Notes: generated by a model from the letters alone, not told the origin. DNA of 42,941 nucleotides from SXRF01 sp038043465 (GCA_038043465.1 JBBTBX010000017.1:1-42941); one strand, 5' to 3'. Shown: positions 1 through 6,581, numbered from the stretch's first letter. Numbers and translations: made by a program.

Positions 1-11
1 AATGAATCAAA

Positions 12-353
12 ATGTTCTTAGCAAGTTGTCCGTGGAAATGTAGCAGGATCACTCCTAAGCCGATCTGGTTAACCGAGATCGGATTTATGGCGGGTGACAA
101 AAATATTTGGGCTGTTCCTGAAGACAGGGAAGAGAAGCTTGCCGCTGCCACGCTGAAATATATCGATGAGAAACTAACCTCGCGTGCTTTCGGCGAATGG
201 GTGAGGAACACTCCTCCGGGCGTAGAGCGCGTGTACTGGTTCGCGCTCGACGACTATGCCTTCCCGCAGGATACTGGCAATTTCGGATTGTTTCGTCTTG
301 ATGGCAGCGAGCGTCCGCAATCTCGCGTTATCAAAGAATATATAGGCCGCTAG
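12..353 (+). pseudogene. C-terminal fragment of a clan GH-A-like glycoside hydrolase
   Basis: The readable protein has the phrase KPIWLTEIGF near residues 17-26, which resembles the strand carrying the nucleophile glutamate in clan GH-A glycosidases, followed by WFALDDYAF and NFGLFRLDG and a closing RPQSRVIKEYI helix typical of the end of such barrels. Only about the last 95 residues look like the family. A TGA at 3-5 lies just upstream in this frame, and the other two frames also stop by position 43, so the body of the gene cannot run in unbroken from the left edge. It is either frameshifted or a broken remnant. The substrate cannot be judged. The family call is from motif memory only. Confidence 0.5.
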
Positions 354-402
354 GCTTCTTACACTGACATAAACACCTACTATAGTAATTACAAATAAGA
401 GC

Positions 403-543
403 TATAATTGTTACAGAAAATAATGATACATCATTATTTTCTGGTTACGCCCGCTACGCGGCGACAAAGTAAAATCTTTGGCGGACTTTCGGTCTCGATT
501 TTCATACTCCATTATGTATTAAAATATACAGAATGGAGTATAT
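403..543 (+). repeat. Multi-hairpin repeat element, copy 1 (left flank of metal cassette)
   Basis: This ~140 bp element is repeated in inverted orientation at 6435-6562. It opens with a near-perfect 30-nt palindrome at 414-443, has a GC-rich middle (GGTTACGCC, GCTACGCGGCGA), and closes with an inverted repeat whose arms are about 504-513 and 532-541 (ATACTCCATT / AATGGAGTAT). This copy is about 12 nt longer in the middle and more diverged than copy 2. The stretch 354-672 has no credible gene; the open frame at 408-620 is only a translation of this element. The architecture resembles REP/BIME or Rickettsia palindromic-type elements rather than an insertion sequence, since no transposase is present. 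Confidence 0.85.
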
Positions 544-672
544 ACAGAATGGCTATGGCACTTAAGATAGATACTTTAATCTGTAAAATAAGAAATATTG
601 TTTGTTGCAGGTTCGCATAGCGTCTGCAATGCTCCGCCACTTACCAATTTCTTCGATTTCTATGTGGTAAAT

Positions 673-1326
673 TTATGCCAGAGCGCTATTGCGGAAGTAA
701 AGCTTGCCAGCCACCATTCCAACCATTGTCACTAGCATGACGGGAATCAGATGCCAGATGATCAGCTCCGATGGGTTGTCATCGGTATCTATAAGGCGTA
801 GTAACACGTAGCCCAGACTGGATGCTGAAAGCCCAGCCATGCTGCCAGCCCAGCAGCAGCGCGTGGGTGCGGCATGCTGGATGGTAATGAACATAAAAAT
901 GGCGGGTGCAATACTGAAGAATATAATAGTTAGCAGGCAGTCATAACGCTGCATCTGGATGCACTCAATCAACGGCATGGCGTTGCCTGACGCAATGCTT
1001 TCCATAAGCAAGATGCCATATATCATAATTGGGATCAGCGGAACGAATTTAAGCCATGACCGTCCACCGACATCGGGTAGAGCGAGAAAACTTGCGGCAA
1101 TAGCTGCCGTGATAGCGGTTGCCAGCATACCCGCCAGCTCCATCAGATAAAAAGGCTGCGCCCATTTCGTGGCAATATCCGAGCGAAAACCAGTCACCAG
1201 CGTCATAACCACAAAATACACGGCAAGCAATGCCAACCACTTTCCTGCGATGGCAAGCGGGTGCGGCAGAGGTTTTTTCGCACCTTCCGCAGCAAACCGC
1301 GCGATCAAGGCTTCCGTATCCATCAT
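673..1326 (-). CDS. nrsF: NrsF-type anti-sigma factor (DUF1109 membrane protein)
   Basis: A 217-residue protein with about six hydrophobic segments (roughly 27-45, 60-83, 93-110, 131-149, 160-176, 190-210), matching the DUF1109/NrsF family of integral membrane anti-sigma factors that hold an ECF sigma factor inactive until metal or redox stress. Cysteines lie at 122, 130, 157 and 158; conserved cysteines in Caulobacter NrsF are needed for signal sensing, and these are candidates for that role. Its ATG overlaps the stop of the upstream sigma gene by 4 nt, the usual sign of translational coupling between a sigma factor and its inhibitor. The 5' order doxX-sigF-nrsF suggests one transcript. Family identification is from length, topology and context. 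Confidence 0.85.
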   Translation of the reverse strand: MMDTEALIARFAAEGAKKPLPHPLAIAGKWLALLAVYFVVMTLVTGFRSDIATKWAQPFYLMELAGMLATAITAAIAASFLALPDVGGRSWLKFVPLIPIMIYGILLMESIASGNAMPLIECIQMQRYDCLLTIIFFSIAPAIFMFITIQHAAPTRCCWAGSMAGLSASSLGYVLLRLIDTDDNPSELIIWHLIPVMLVTMVGMVAGKLYFRNSALA

Positions 1327-1874
1327 ATTTCTCCTGCTTGTTTTTTCAGGGTCAGCAGCTTATAGGCACGATGGGCAGATACTTTGACCGCAGAAGTCGT
1401 CATTTTCATTTCTTTTGCCACTTGTTCTGCCGAGTATCCGTCGATTTTCATCATCCGCACTATCTGTTGCTGTTTCTCTGGTAAAACACCGAGTATTTCA
1501 CTAAGTAGTTCGCTAGGACTATAGTCTTCGGTTACATCATCGGTGAGAGTGTGTTCGATTTCGGCAAAATCCACTTTGGTGAGAACCGCCTTGCGATAAT
1601 GCGCCCGCAAATAGTCTTTCAGCTTATAATCGGCAATGGCAAACATCCACGCCTTGAACTGGCGGTCGGTGTTATAGGTATGGCTGGCTTTATGGACGGC
1701 AAATAGCACTTCCTGAACGATATCTTCATTATCCAAGCCGTCACCCAGACGGTTATAGAGGAAGCCTTTGATAAGTGGCGTGATTTGTCTGAATAACTCT
1801 GCATACGCCACACCATCGCCGCGTTGCGCGGCGTGCATCAGTGCTTCCAGTGAGTTTTGCTGCGAATTTTCCAC
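1323..1874 (-). CDS. sigF: ECF RNA polymerase sigma factor, SigF-like
   Basis: A 183-residue two-domain sigma factor. Region sigma2 covers about residues 20-95 (LGDGLDNEDIVQEVLFAVHK, then FKAWMFAIADYKLKDYLR, the -10 recognition part) and sigma4 about 125-178 (LLSEILGVLPEKQQQIVRM, then the SAEQVAKEMKMTTSAVKVSAHRA helix-turn-helix). It is paired with an NrsF-type inhibitor, as in Caulobacter SigF, which responds to copper, chromium and cadmium. The 111-nt gap to the upstream doxX contains no evident SigF-type promoter, so the likely source of transcription is read-through from the promoter at 2464-2489, which would make the regulon self-amplifying. That last point is inference. Confidence 0.9.
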   Translation of the reverse strand: MENSQQNSLEALMHAAQRGDGVAYAELFRQITPLIKGFLYNRLGDGLDNEDIVQEVLFAVHKASHTYNTDRQFKAWMFAIADYKLKDYLRAHYRKAVLTKVDFAEIEHTLTDDVTEDYSPSELLSEILGVLPEKQQQIVRMMKIDGYSAEQVAKEMKMTTSAVKVSAHRAYKLLTLKKQAGEI

Positions 1875-1985
1875 TGCTATTTACTATCCATTTTTTCTTT
1901 GAGGCTGATGACCCGTAGCTTCAGCATAGAAAATAATGAACCACTAATAAACAAGTTTCTGATTTTATGATAATTATGGCATTAG

Positions 1986-2426
1986 CTACTTCTTCAGCAA
2001 ATAGCCAAAGCGGCGTTTGATGAAATAATCGGCGGAAATCTTGCCTGGGCCGAAGCACAGAATGGCAGCCAGTAGGAAAGCCCAGTAATAATGCTGCTCG
2101 TGCTGCATATAGGTAAACTGGATGACGGCAGTCATGGCAAGCAGTGGCAGCGTGGCAAGACGTGAACCAAGCCCTAGCGTCAGTAATATCGGGCAGAGCA
2201 ACTCAAAGGTCGTGCCAGAAAAAGCGGCAAACTGCGGGCTTAAATATGGCACGGGATGCTCATCGGTAAAGAGCATGATGGTAGAATCCCAATCATTTAA
2301 TTTCAGGATACCGGATTTCCAGAAAATATTGGCAATCCACAAGCGCATGGCAAGAAGCAACACATGACTCGAAGCCGATGCGGTGTTTAGAAAAAAGTTG
2401 AACAGGCTCAGGATGTTTTTAGTCAT
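1986..2426 (-). CDS. DoxX-family membrane protein of the bufferin module
   Basis: A 146-residue protein with four hydrophobic segments, the DoxX fold. It contains LLLAMRLWIANIFWKSGILKLNDW near the start, and the central text FELLCPILLTLGLGSRLATLPLL is typical of the family. DoxX proteins commonly accompany DUF2282/DUF692/DUF2063 genes and are sometimes called BufD; their precise task is unknown. I choose ATG 2426, preceded by GAGAGAG, over the longer frame from 2513, because that extension would run through the predicted promoter at 2464-2489. It is divergent from bufA with 179 nt between the two starts and is followed by sigF on the same strand. Confidence 0.88.
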   Translation of the reverse strand: MTKNILSLFNFFLNTASASSHVLLLAMRLWIANIFWKSGILKLNDWDSTIMLFTDEHPVPYLSPQFAAFSGTTFELLCPILLTLGLGSRLATLPLLAMTAVIQFTYMQHEQHYYWAFLLAAILCFGPGKISADYFIKRRFGYLLKK

Positions 2427-2463
2427 GGGTAACTCTCTCGTTGTTGTTATCTTAAAAAAGTAA

Positions 2464-2489
2464 TTCGTTCTGTCGAGATAAAAAGTTAC
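2464..2489 (-). promoter_or_regulatory. Predicted SigF-type ECF promoter for doxX-sigF-nrsF
   Basis: On the minus strand GTAACT (2489-2484) is followed after 16 nt by CGAA (2467-2464), matching the Caulobacter SigF pattern GTAACC-N16-CGAA except for the last base of the -35 box. It sits about 38 nt upstream of the doxX start codon. Confidence 0.65.
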
Positions 2490-2513
2490 ATGAAAATTGT
2501 TTACACATTGCAT

Positions 2514-2538
2514 GTAACTTTTCGGGATGTTATACGAA
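2514..2538 (+). promoter_or_regulatory. Predicted SigF-type ECF promoter for bufABC
   Basis: GTAACT at 2514-2519 and CGAA at 2535-2538 with a 15-nt spacer, about 68 nt upstream of the bufA start. With the minus-strand site at 2464-2489 it forms a divergent pair 24 nt apart. The spacer is one base shorter than the other two sites. Confidence 0.6.
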
Positions 2539-2605
2539 TTACTTAGCGAGGTGTCACTACCTTGTTACTTAGTTCAATCAATTCACAAATCATGAGGAGA
2601 CTATT

Positions 2606-2875
2606 ATGAATAAACTACTTCTTTCTGCTGCTCTTGCTGGCGTTATGTCTGCTGGTTTTGTAACCACCGCTATGGCTGCTGATCCTGCTAAGGAAAAATG
2701 TTACGGCATTGCCAAAGCTGGCAAAAATGATTGCGCTGCTGCTAATGGTAGCCATTCTTGCGCTGGTCAGGCAAAAGCTGATAATGATGTAAACGAATGG
2801 AAATATGTTGCTAAAGATAGCTGCGAAAAAGAAGGTGGTTCTTTGGAAGCTGGTAAAGCACCGAAAAAAGGATAA
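2606..2875 (+). CDS. bufA: BufA1-type bufferin precursor (DUF2282)
   Basis: An 89-residue secreted small protein. A signal peptide covers residues 1-24 (KLLLSAALAGVMSAGF, cleavage after AMA), and the mature peptide has four cysteines at 32, 43, 52 and 73 in the contexts EKCYGIAKAG, NDCAA, HSCAG and DSCEKEGG, the family signature. Bufferins are ribosomally made, post-translationally modified peptides that bind copper in the periplasm after some cysteines are converted to thiooxazole-type groups by BufB with BufC. A good Shine-Dalgarno (GAGGAG) precedes the ATG. A SigF-like promoter lies upstream and a hairpin terminator directly downstream, so bufA should be made in excess over bufBC. The gene keeps the full family length. 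Confidence 0.92.
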   Translation: MNKLLLSAALAGVMSAGFVTTAMAADPAKEKCYGIAKAGKNDCAAANGSHSCAGQAKADNDVNEWKYVAKDSCEKEGGSLEAGKAPKKG

Positions 2876-2890
2876 TTCCTTGTTGATTGG

Positions 2891-2923
2891 AAATGGTCTG
2901 GGTAATACCAGACCATTTTTTTT
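2891..2923 (+). terminator. Hairpin plus T-run between bufA and bufB
   Basis: An 11-bp perfect stem (2891-2901 with 2908-2918), 6-nt loop GTAATA, and eight T residues at 2916-2923. It has the form of a strong intrinsic terminator. The bufB ATG begins at 2924, immediately after the last T, so bufBC can be expressed only by read-through. Confidence 0.85.
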
Positions 2924-3760
2924 ATGAGTGAAACATTTCCATATATCGGCTTCGGTCTCGGTCTGCGTGCGCCCCATTATGACACTATCCTTGCGGATCG
3001 TCCGAGGGCGGTGCAGTGGTTCGAGATTATTTCCGAGAATTTTATCGAAGCCCACAAAGGCTATTGGGATTTTCTGGCAGATCTGCGACAAGACTATCGC
3101 ATTGTTATGCACGGCGTATCGTTATCCATCGGCGGGACTGATCCGCTGAATACTGAATATTTGCAAAAGCTGAAAGCACTGGCGCAGTTTCTGGATGCGC
3201 CATGGATTTCTGACCATCTCTGCTTTACCGGCGCGGGTGGGCATAACACCCATGACTTGCTGCCGATTCCTTATAACGAAGAATCACTCGCGCATCTCAC
3301 TTCCCGCATCCATGCGGTGCAGGAGGCATTGGCGCGTCCGTTGGTGTTGGAAAACCCATCGAGCTACCTTGAATTCAAAAATTCCACGATCAGCGAACAG
3401 GATTTCCTTGTGTCACTTTGCCAGCGCACAGGGTGTAAGCTGCTTCTCGATGTGAACAATATCTATGTCAGTGCCTTTAATCATGGCTTCGATGCCAAAA
3501 CCTATATCGATACTATCCCGAAGGAGTCAATCGTGCAGATTCACCTTGCGGGGCATAGCAACCATGGTGACTATATTATCGACACGCATGATGCGCCAGT
3601 AATTGATGAGGTGTGGCAGCTATACGCCTATACCATCCAGCAAAAAGGCAATATCAGCACGATGGTGGAATGGGATGATAACATTCCCGCCTTTGACGTG
3701 GTGCTGGTCGAACTTGAAAAAGCACGCCACTTTGCGAAAAGTACCAGAGAGGCGGCATGA
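2924..3760 (+). CDS. bufB: BufB, MNIO-family (DUF692) multinuclear iron peptide-modifying oxidase
   Basis: A 278-residue TIM-barrel protein with the DUF692 motifs in order: GFGLGLRAPHYD (11-22), FEIISENFIE, MHGVSLSIGG, SDHLCF, HDLLPIPYNEE, LENPSSY, LLLDVNNIYV, and IHLAGHSNHGDYIIDTHDAPV. The His, Asp, Glu and Asn residues in these strands are the metal ligands of MNIO enzymes, which use a multi-iron centre and O2 to rearrange cysteines of precursor peptides. The substrate is expected to be the adjacent bufferin. Length is normal for the family. There is no recognisable Shine-Dalgarno because the start codon abuts the terminator T-run. The stop overlaps the bufC start by 4 nt. Confidence 0.93.
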   Translation: MSETFPYIGFGLGLRAPHYDTILADRPRAVQWFEIISENFIEAHKGYWDFLADLRQDYRIVMHGVSLSIGGTDPLNTEYLQKLKALAQFLDAPWISDHLCFTGAGGHNTHDLLPIPYNEESLAHLTSRIHAVQEALARPLVLENPSSYLEFKNSTISEQDFLVSLCQRTGCKLLLDVNNIYVSAFNHGFDAKTYIDTIPKESIVQIHLAGHSNHGDYIIDTHDAPVIDEVWQLYAYTIQQKGNISTMVEWDDNIPAFDVVLVELEKARHFAKSTREAA

Positions 3761-4527
3761 CGGATGAATATTTCGCACAGCTTCACGCCTTCAGCTATGG
3801 CATTATTCGTGATGACGACAGGCAGGTGCTGGACGACATCGCCTCGCCGCCGCGTGGCAGCGCGCAAAAACGCTTCGCCATTTACACTGATGGCTATCGC
3901 ATCCGCCTGCAAAAAGCGGTAGAAGCGGATTATCCGTGCTTGAAATATTATATGGATGATAAGGCACTGGGCGTTATGATTGCCGATTTTGTTGAACAAA
4001 CTCCGTCATCACATTTTAATCTCGATCGTTATCCACTCGCCTTTGACGGTTTCGTACGCACTCGGCTGGATGACAGTGCCGCAGGTGAAATTGCCTTGCT
4101 GGAAAGCACCATTGCCAGCGTTTTTATGCAGGAGGAAAGTGAGCCACTTGCACCATCCGCTTTTGAGAATCTATCGCCAGAACAGTTCGGCAACATGAAG
4201 CTGCGCGCGCGCAGTGCCTCGCGGTTACTTTCATTTTCTCATCTCACCAACAAATATCTTTCGCAGTTCCGTGCGGGTGCAGCTCCTCTTAAACCAGAAA
4301 AATTGCCCCAATATATTTATGTGTATCGTCATAATAACGAGGTGCAGCGGCTTGAAGTGCCACAGGCTGCATTCTTGTTACTGCAATGCCTGTTTAATGG
4401 GATGACCATCCTAGAAGCACTCGAACATATAACAAAAACAGACGATTCTCTGACCGACACCATCGCCACCAACCTGCAAGGCTGGTTTGCGGATTGGATG
4501 GTTAAGGGTGTTTTTGCCAGATATTGA
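3757..4527 (+). CDS. bufC: BufC, DUF2063 partner protein of the MNIO enzyme
   Basis: A 256-residue protein beginning with the helical DUF2063 domain (FAQLHAFSYGIIRDDD, then RFAIYTDGYRIRLQKAVEADYPCLKYYM), formerly labelled putative DNA-binding. In MNIO systems this partner binds the precursor peptide and delivers it to the oxidase. The C-terminal half (about 165-250) has the beta-rich, helix-ended form of longer BufC/HvfC proteins, with YRHNNEVQRLEVPQAAFLLL. ATGA overlap with bufB indicates coupled translation and a fixed complex. DNA binding is not suggested by the context. Confidence 0.88.
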   Translation: MTDEYFAQLHAFSYGIIRDDDRQVLDDIASPPRGSAQKRFAIYTDGYRIRLQKAVEADYPCLKYYMDDKALGVMIADFVEQTPSSHFNLDRYPLAFDGFVRTRLDDSAAGEIALLESTIASVFMQEESEPLAPSAFENLSPEQFGNMKLRARSASRLLSFSHLTNKYLSQFRAGAAPLKPEKLPQYIYVYRHNNEVQRLEVPQAAFLLLQCLFNGMTILEALEHITKTDDSLTDTIATNLQGWFADWMVKGVFARY

Positions 4528-4575
4528 GTTGTTTATTTGATTGTGAGTAATAGAAATAAATGGTAAAATGAGCGC

Positions 4576-4923
4576 ATGGATATTCTTAGAAAACTGATTA
4601 TTGTGTTTTTGTGTGCCAGCGTTTTTGCTGATGGGATGGCGCATGCGTCCATGCCTTGCTGCCTGAATCAGGACGATATTTCCATACAGATGAAGATGAA
4701 AGGTGACGCGGAAAAGCCTTGCCATGACTCTTCCGACAAAGACACAAAGAGTACTGCTTCCTGCGATGGCTGCGATTGCAGCACTTGTACGAAGGTAAGC
4801 GCACTTCCTTCTACATCGATCTATCAGGAGCGATTTATTTCCTCCGTTATTCCTCCCATGATTCAATTTATGGGCACAGGGCAATTGCAAGCCATTTTCC
4901 AGCCTCCTAGACAACTCTCCTAG
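4576..4923 (+). CDS. Secreted cysteine-rich protein, probably metal-related (unknown)
   Basis: A 115-residue protein with an N-terminal signal peptide (about residues 1-24, KLIIVFLCASVFADGMAHA) and seven cysteines after it at 28, 29, 49, 63, 66, 68 and 71; the core reads CDGCDCSTC. Histidines and methionines are also present (M38, M40, M41, H50). This resembles small periplasmic proteins found beside heavy-metal transporters, but I do not recognise a named family. It lies 48 nt after bufC on the same strand and may share its transcript. A metal-binding role is inference from composition and neighbours. Confidence 0.7.
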   Translation: MDILRKLIIVFLCASVFADGMAHASMPCCLNQDDISIQMKMKGDAEKPCHDSSDKDTKSTASCDGCDCSTCTKVSALPSTSIYQERFISSVIPPMIQFMGTGQLQAIFQPPRQLS

Positions 4924-4929
4924 ACTCGC

Positions 4930-4951
4930 AGGCACTATCAATGTGCCTTTT
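4930..4951 (+). terminator. Weak hairpin with short T-run
   Basis: A 6-bp stem AGGCAC / GTGCCT (4930-4935 and 4943-4948) runs into TTTT. It lies just after the Cys-rich gene. It is short, and may be only an attenuator before the barrel-like gene. Confidence 0.35.
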
Positions 4952-5004
4952 AAGCGGCGGCGTTTACGCCCGCTGTATAGTTGCAATAATATTAGGAGAT
5001 TTTT

Positions 5005-5649
5005 ATGAAACTACAATTCACTATAGGGCTTCTTGCTCTGATGACGTTAGCTGCTGATGCTTTCGCCCGCCCGATATCTTATCCGGGCGGTTGGATGATG
5101 ATGCAGATGAACGACAGCAACATGCATAGCTTAGAGATCGATTATTCGCCCACCGCTAATTATTCCGTTGGCTATGTTGCGGAATACTGGCGGGAGAATG
5201 ATTGGCAACTGCATGCAGTGTCGCTCAACAACCTGATTAAACGTTGGAACTTGCCTAAATCACAGGCAAACATTTACCTGAAATCTGCTGCGGGCGTTGC
5301 TTACAGCGATTTTGGGGAGCTTGACGGCAAAATCGAGCCAGCAGCCTTCACCGGCATTTCCGCTGATTGGGAAGACCGACAGTTTTTTACCATGTACGAG
5401 AACCATCTCGTCTATGCGGGCGATATCAACAAGTCTTTCATGCAGAAAGCTCGTGTTGGCATCGCGCCGTATATCGGCGACTATGGCGATCTGCACACAT
5501 GGCTTATGCTACAGGTTGAGCATAATCCCAAAAAAGCCGATCATTTTACGGTTACGCCGCTGGTGCGACTGTTTAAAGGCGAAACGCTGGTGGAAGCCGG
5601 TGTCAGCGAGGACGGCGATGTATTATTCAATTTCACCATGATTTTTTAA
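5005..5649 (+). CDS. Exported, probably outer-membrane beta protein of the metal cassette (unknown)
   Basis: A 214-residue protein with a signal peptide ending near residue 21 (LMTLAADAFA). The rest is rich in alternating hydrophobic and polar strands and aromatic residues (YSVGYVAEYW, WQLHAVSLNNL, NIYLKSAAGVAY), and it ends in a phenylalanine (FNFTMIF), as beta-barrel outer membrane proteins do. Near the N-terminus is the Met-rich stretch WMMMQMNDSNMHSLE, which could bind copper. A strong Shine-Dalgarno (AGGAG) precedes the ATG, and the MerP-like gene begins 11 nt after its stop. I do not recognise a specific family; function is unknown beyond the shared operon. Confidence 0.72.
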   Translation: MKLQFTIGLLALMTLAADAFARPISYPGGWMMMQMNDSNMHSLEIDYSPTANYSVGYVAEYWRENDWQLHAVSLNNLIKRWNLPKSQANIYLKSAAGVAYSDFGELDGKIEPAAFTGISADWEDRQFFTMYENHLVYAGDINKSFMQKARVGIAPYIGDYGDLHTWLMLQVEHNPKKADHFTVTPLVRLFKGETLVEAGVSEDGDVLFNFTMIF

Positions 5650-5660
5650 GGAGAACTCAC

Positions 5661-5963
5661 ATGAAAACTTTAGCAACTATTCTGACTGTCACCGTAATGT
5701 TTATCTCAACTCCTATTTTTGCCGCTGAGGAGTGCAAAGATACTGTAAACGTCAAGGTGAGCGGTCTTGTCTGCGACTTCTGCGCCCGCGCGTTGGAGAA
5801 GGTGATTGGCGGACGTGAAGAAGTTTCCGGCATCAAAGTTGATCTGGATAATGGCGATGTCCGCATCAACCTAAAGCCCGGAAAAACACTGGATGACGAA
5901 ACGGTGAAAAAACTAGTCACCGATTCCGGTTACAATGTCACCGCTATCAACAAAGGCTGCTGA
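5661..5963 (+). CDS. Periplasmic HMA-domain protein, MerP-like
   Basis: A 100-residue protein with a signal peptide (1-21, ending IFA) and one heavy-metal-associated domain. The metal site is GLVCDFCARAL with Cys38 and Cys41, in the beta-alpha-beta-beta-alpha-beta order of MerP and CopZ. The motif is CxxC, as expected, but the usual methionine-threonine before it (GMTCxxC) is replaced by leucine-valine, so metal preference may differ. Extra cysteines occur at 25 and 100. An AGGAGA ribosome site precedes the ATG. Its partner, the MerT-like membrane gene, begins one base after the stop codon. Confidence 0.88.
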   Translation: MKTLATILTVTVMFISTPIFAAEECKDTVNVKVSGLVCDFCARALEKVIGGREEVSGIKVDLDNGDVRINLKPGKTLDDETVKKLVTDSGYNVTAINKGC

Positions 5964-5964
5964 T

Positions 5965-6360
5965 ATGGAAACGCGAACAGAAAATTATGGGGCGAAGCAT
6001 ACGTTGCTTCCCACATTAAGCCTGTTCACCTCCGTTGGCACATTAGTGTGTTGCGCACTTCCTGCGCTATTCGTAACGCTGGGAGCTGGCGCAGCACTAG
6101 CAGGGTTGGTGAGTGCCGCGCCGTGGCTGGTGGCATTGTCAAAGTACAAGGTGTGGACGTTTGGTATTTCCGGCATCATGATTCTGCTTGCGGGCATCAT
6201 GCGCTTTCGCGCCAGAAATGCCCCATGCCCCATCGATCCTGTGCAAGCCAGAGCCTGCACACGCCTGCGTAAAATCAGCGGGTGGATGTACTGGCTGTCA
6301 GTGGGAGTGTATGTGGTTGGGTTTTTCTTTGCTTTTATTGCCGTTCGTATTTTTTATTGA
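5965..6360 (+). CDS. MerT-like heavy-metal transport membrane protein
   Basis: A 131-residue inner-membrane protein with about three to four hydrophobic segments. The first carries a vicinal cysteine pair (Cys29-Cys30, in LVCCALPALFVTLGAG), the hallmark of MerT-type transporters that accept metal from a periplasmic HMA protein. Further cysteines (88, 98) lie in the loop after the third segment, where MerT also has a cysteine pair. I take ATG 5965 rather than the longer frame from 5935, as it begins right after the MerP-like stop. No merA or merR is present and the neighbours are copper-type genes, so mercury is not assumed. Confidence 0.82.
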   Translation: METRTENYGAKHTLLPTLSLFTSVGTLVCCALPALFVTLGAGAALAGLVSAAPWLVALSKYKVWTFGISGIMILLAGIMRFRARNAPCPIDPVQARACTRLRKISGWMYWLSVGVYVVGFFFAFIAVRIFY

Positions 6361-6374
6361 AAGGTTGTAGGCTA

Positions 6375-6403
6375 TAGTGCCACTAATTTTAGGAAGTGGC
6401 ACT
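6375..6403 (+). terminator. Hairpin at the end of the metal operon
   Basis: A perfect 9-bp stem AGTGCCACT / AGTGGCACT with a loop of about 10 nt lies just after the MerT-like gene. The T-run is imperfect (TAACTTTTAG), and the next signal is the promoter beginning at 6404. Confidence 0.55.
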
Positions 6404-6429
6404 GTAACTTTTAGTGGGGTTTTTTCGAA
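6404..6429 (+). promoter_or_regulatory. Predicted SigF-type ECF promoter for ovoA
   Basis: GTAACT at 6404-6409, exactly 16 nt, then CGAA at 6426-6429, the same elements as in the doxX/bufA intergenic region. It reads towards ovoA, whose start is about 150 nt downstream; the repeat element at 6435-6562 would form most of the leader. Confidence 0.65.
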
Positions 6430-6434
6430 TTATC

Positions 6435-6562
6435 TATACTCCATTCTGTATTTTTTAATACAGAATGGAGTATAAAAATCGAGTCCGAAAGACCGATTTT
6501 TCGCCGCGTAGCTGGCGTAACCAGAAAATAATGATATATCATTATTTTCTGTAACAATTATA
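6435..6562 (-). repeat. Multi-hairpin repeat element, copy 2 (right flank of metal cassette)
   Basis: This is the inverted copy of 403-543. It contains a perfect 18-bp hairpin (6435-6452 with 6457-6474, loop TTTT), a middle hairpin AAAAATCG / CGATTTTT around 6474-6502, and a perfect 30-nt palindrome at 6522-6551. It lies between the SigF-like promoter and ovoA, so it is expected to be transcribed as a highly structured leader. Confidence 0.88.
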
Positions 6563-6581
6563 AAGTAAATAATAACGGAAA

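Noticed and set aside
408..620. 70-residue open frame over repeat copy 1
   Set aside because: It is a translation of the palindromic repeat; there is no ribosome site and the inverted copy is not open in the same way.
2426..2513. Longer start for the DoxX gene
   Set aside because: It would cover the SigF-like promoter; the ATG at 2426 has a good ribosome site.
2615..3112. 165-residue minus-strand frame across bufA and bufB
   Set aside because: Antisense shadow of two well supported genes.
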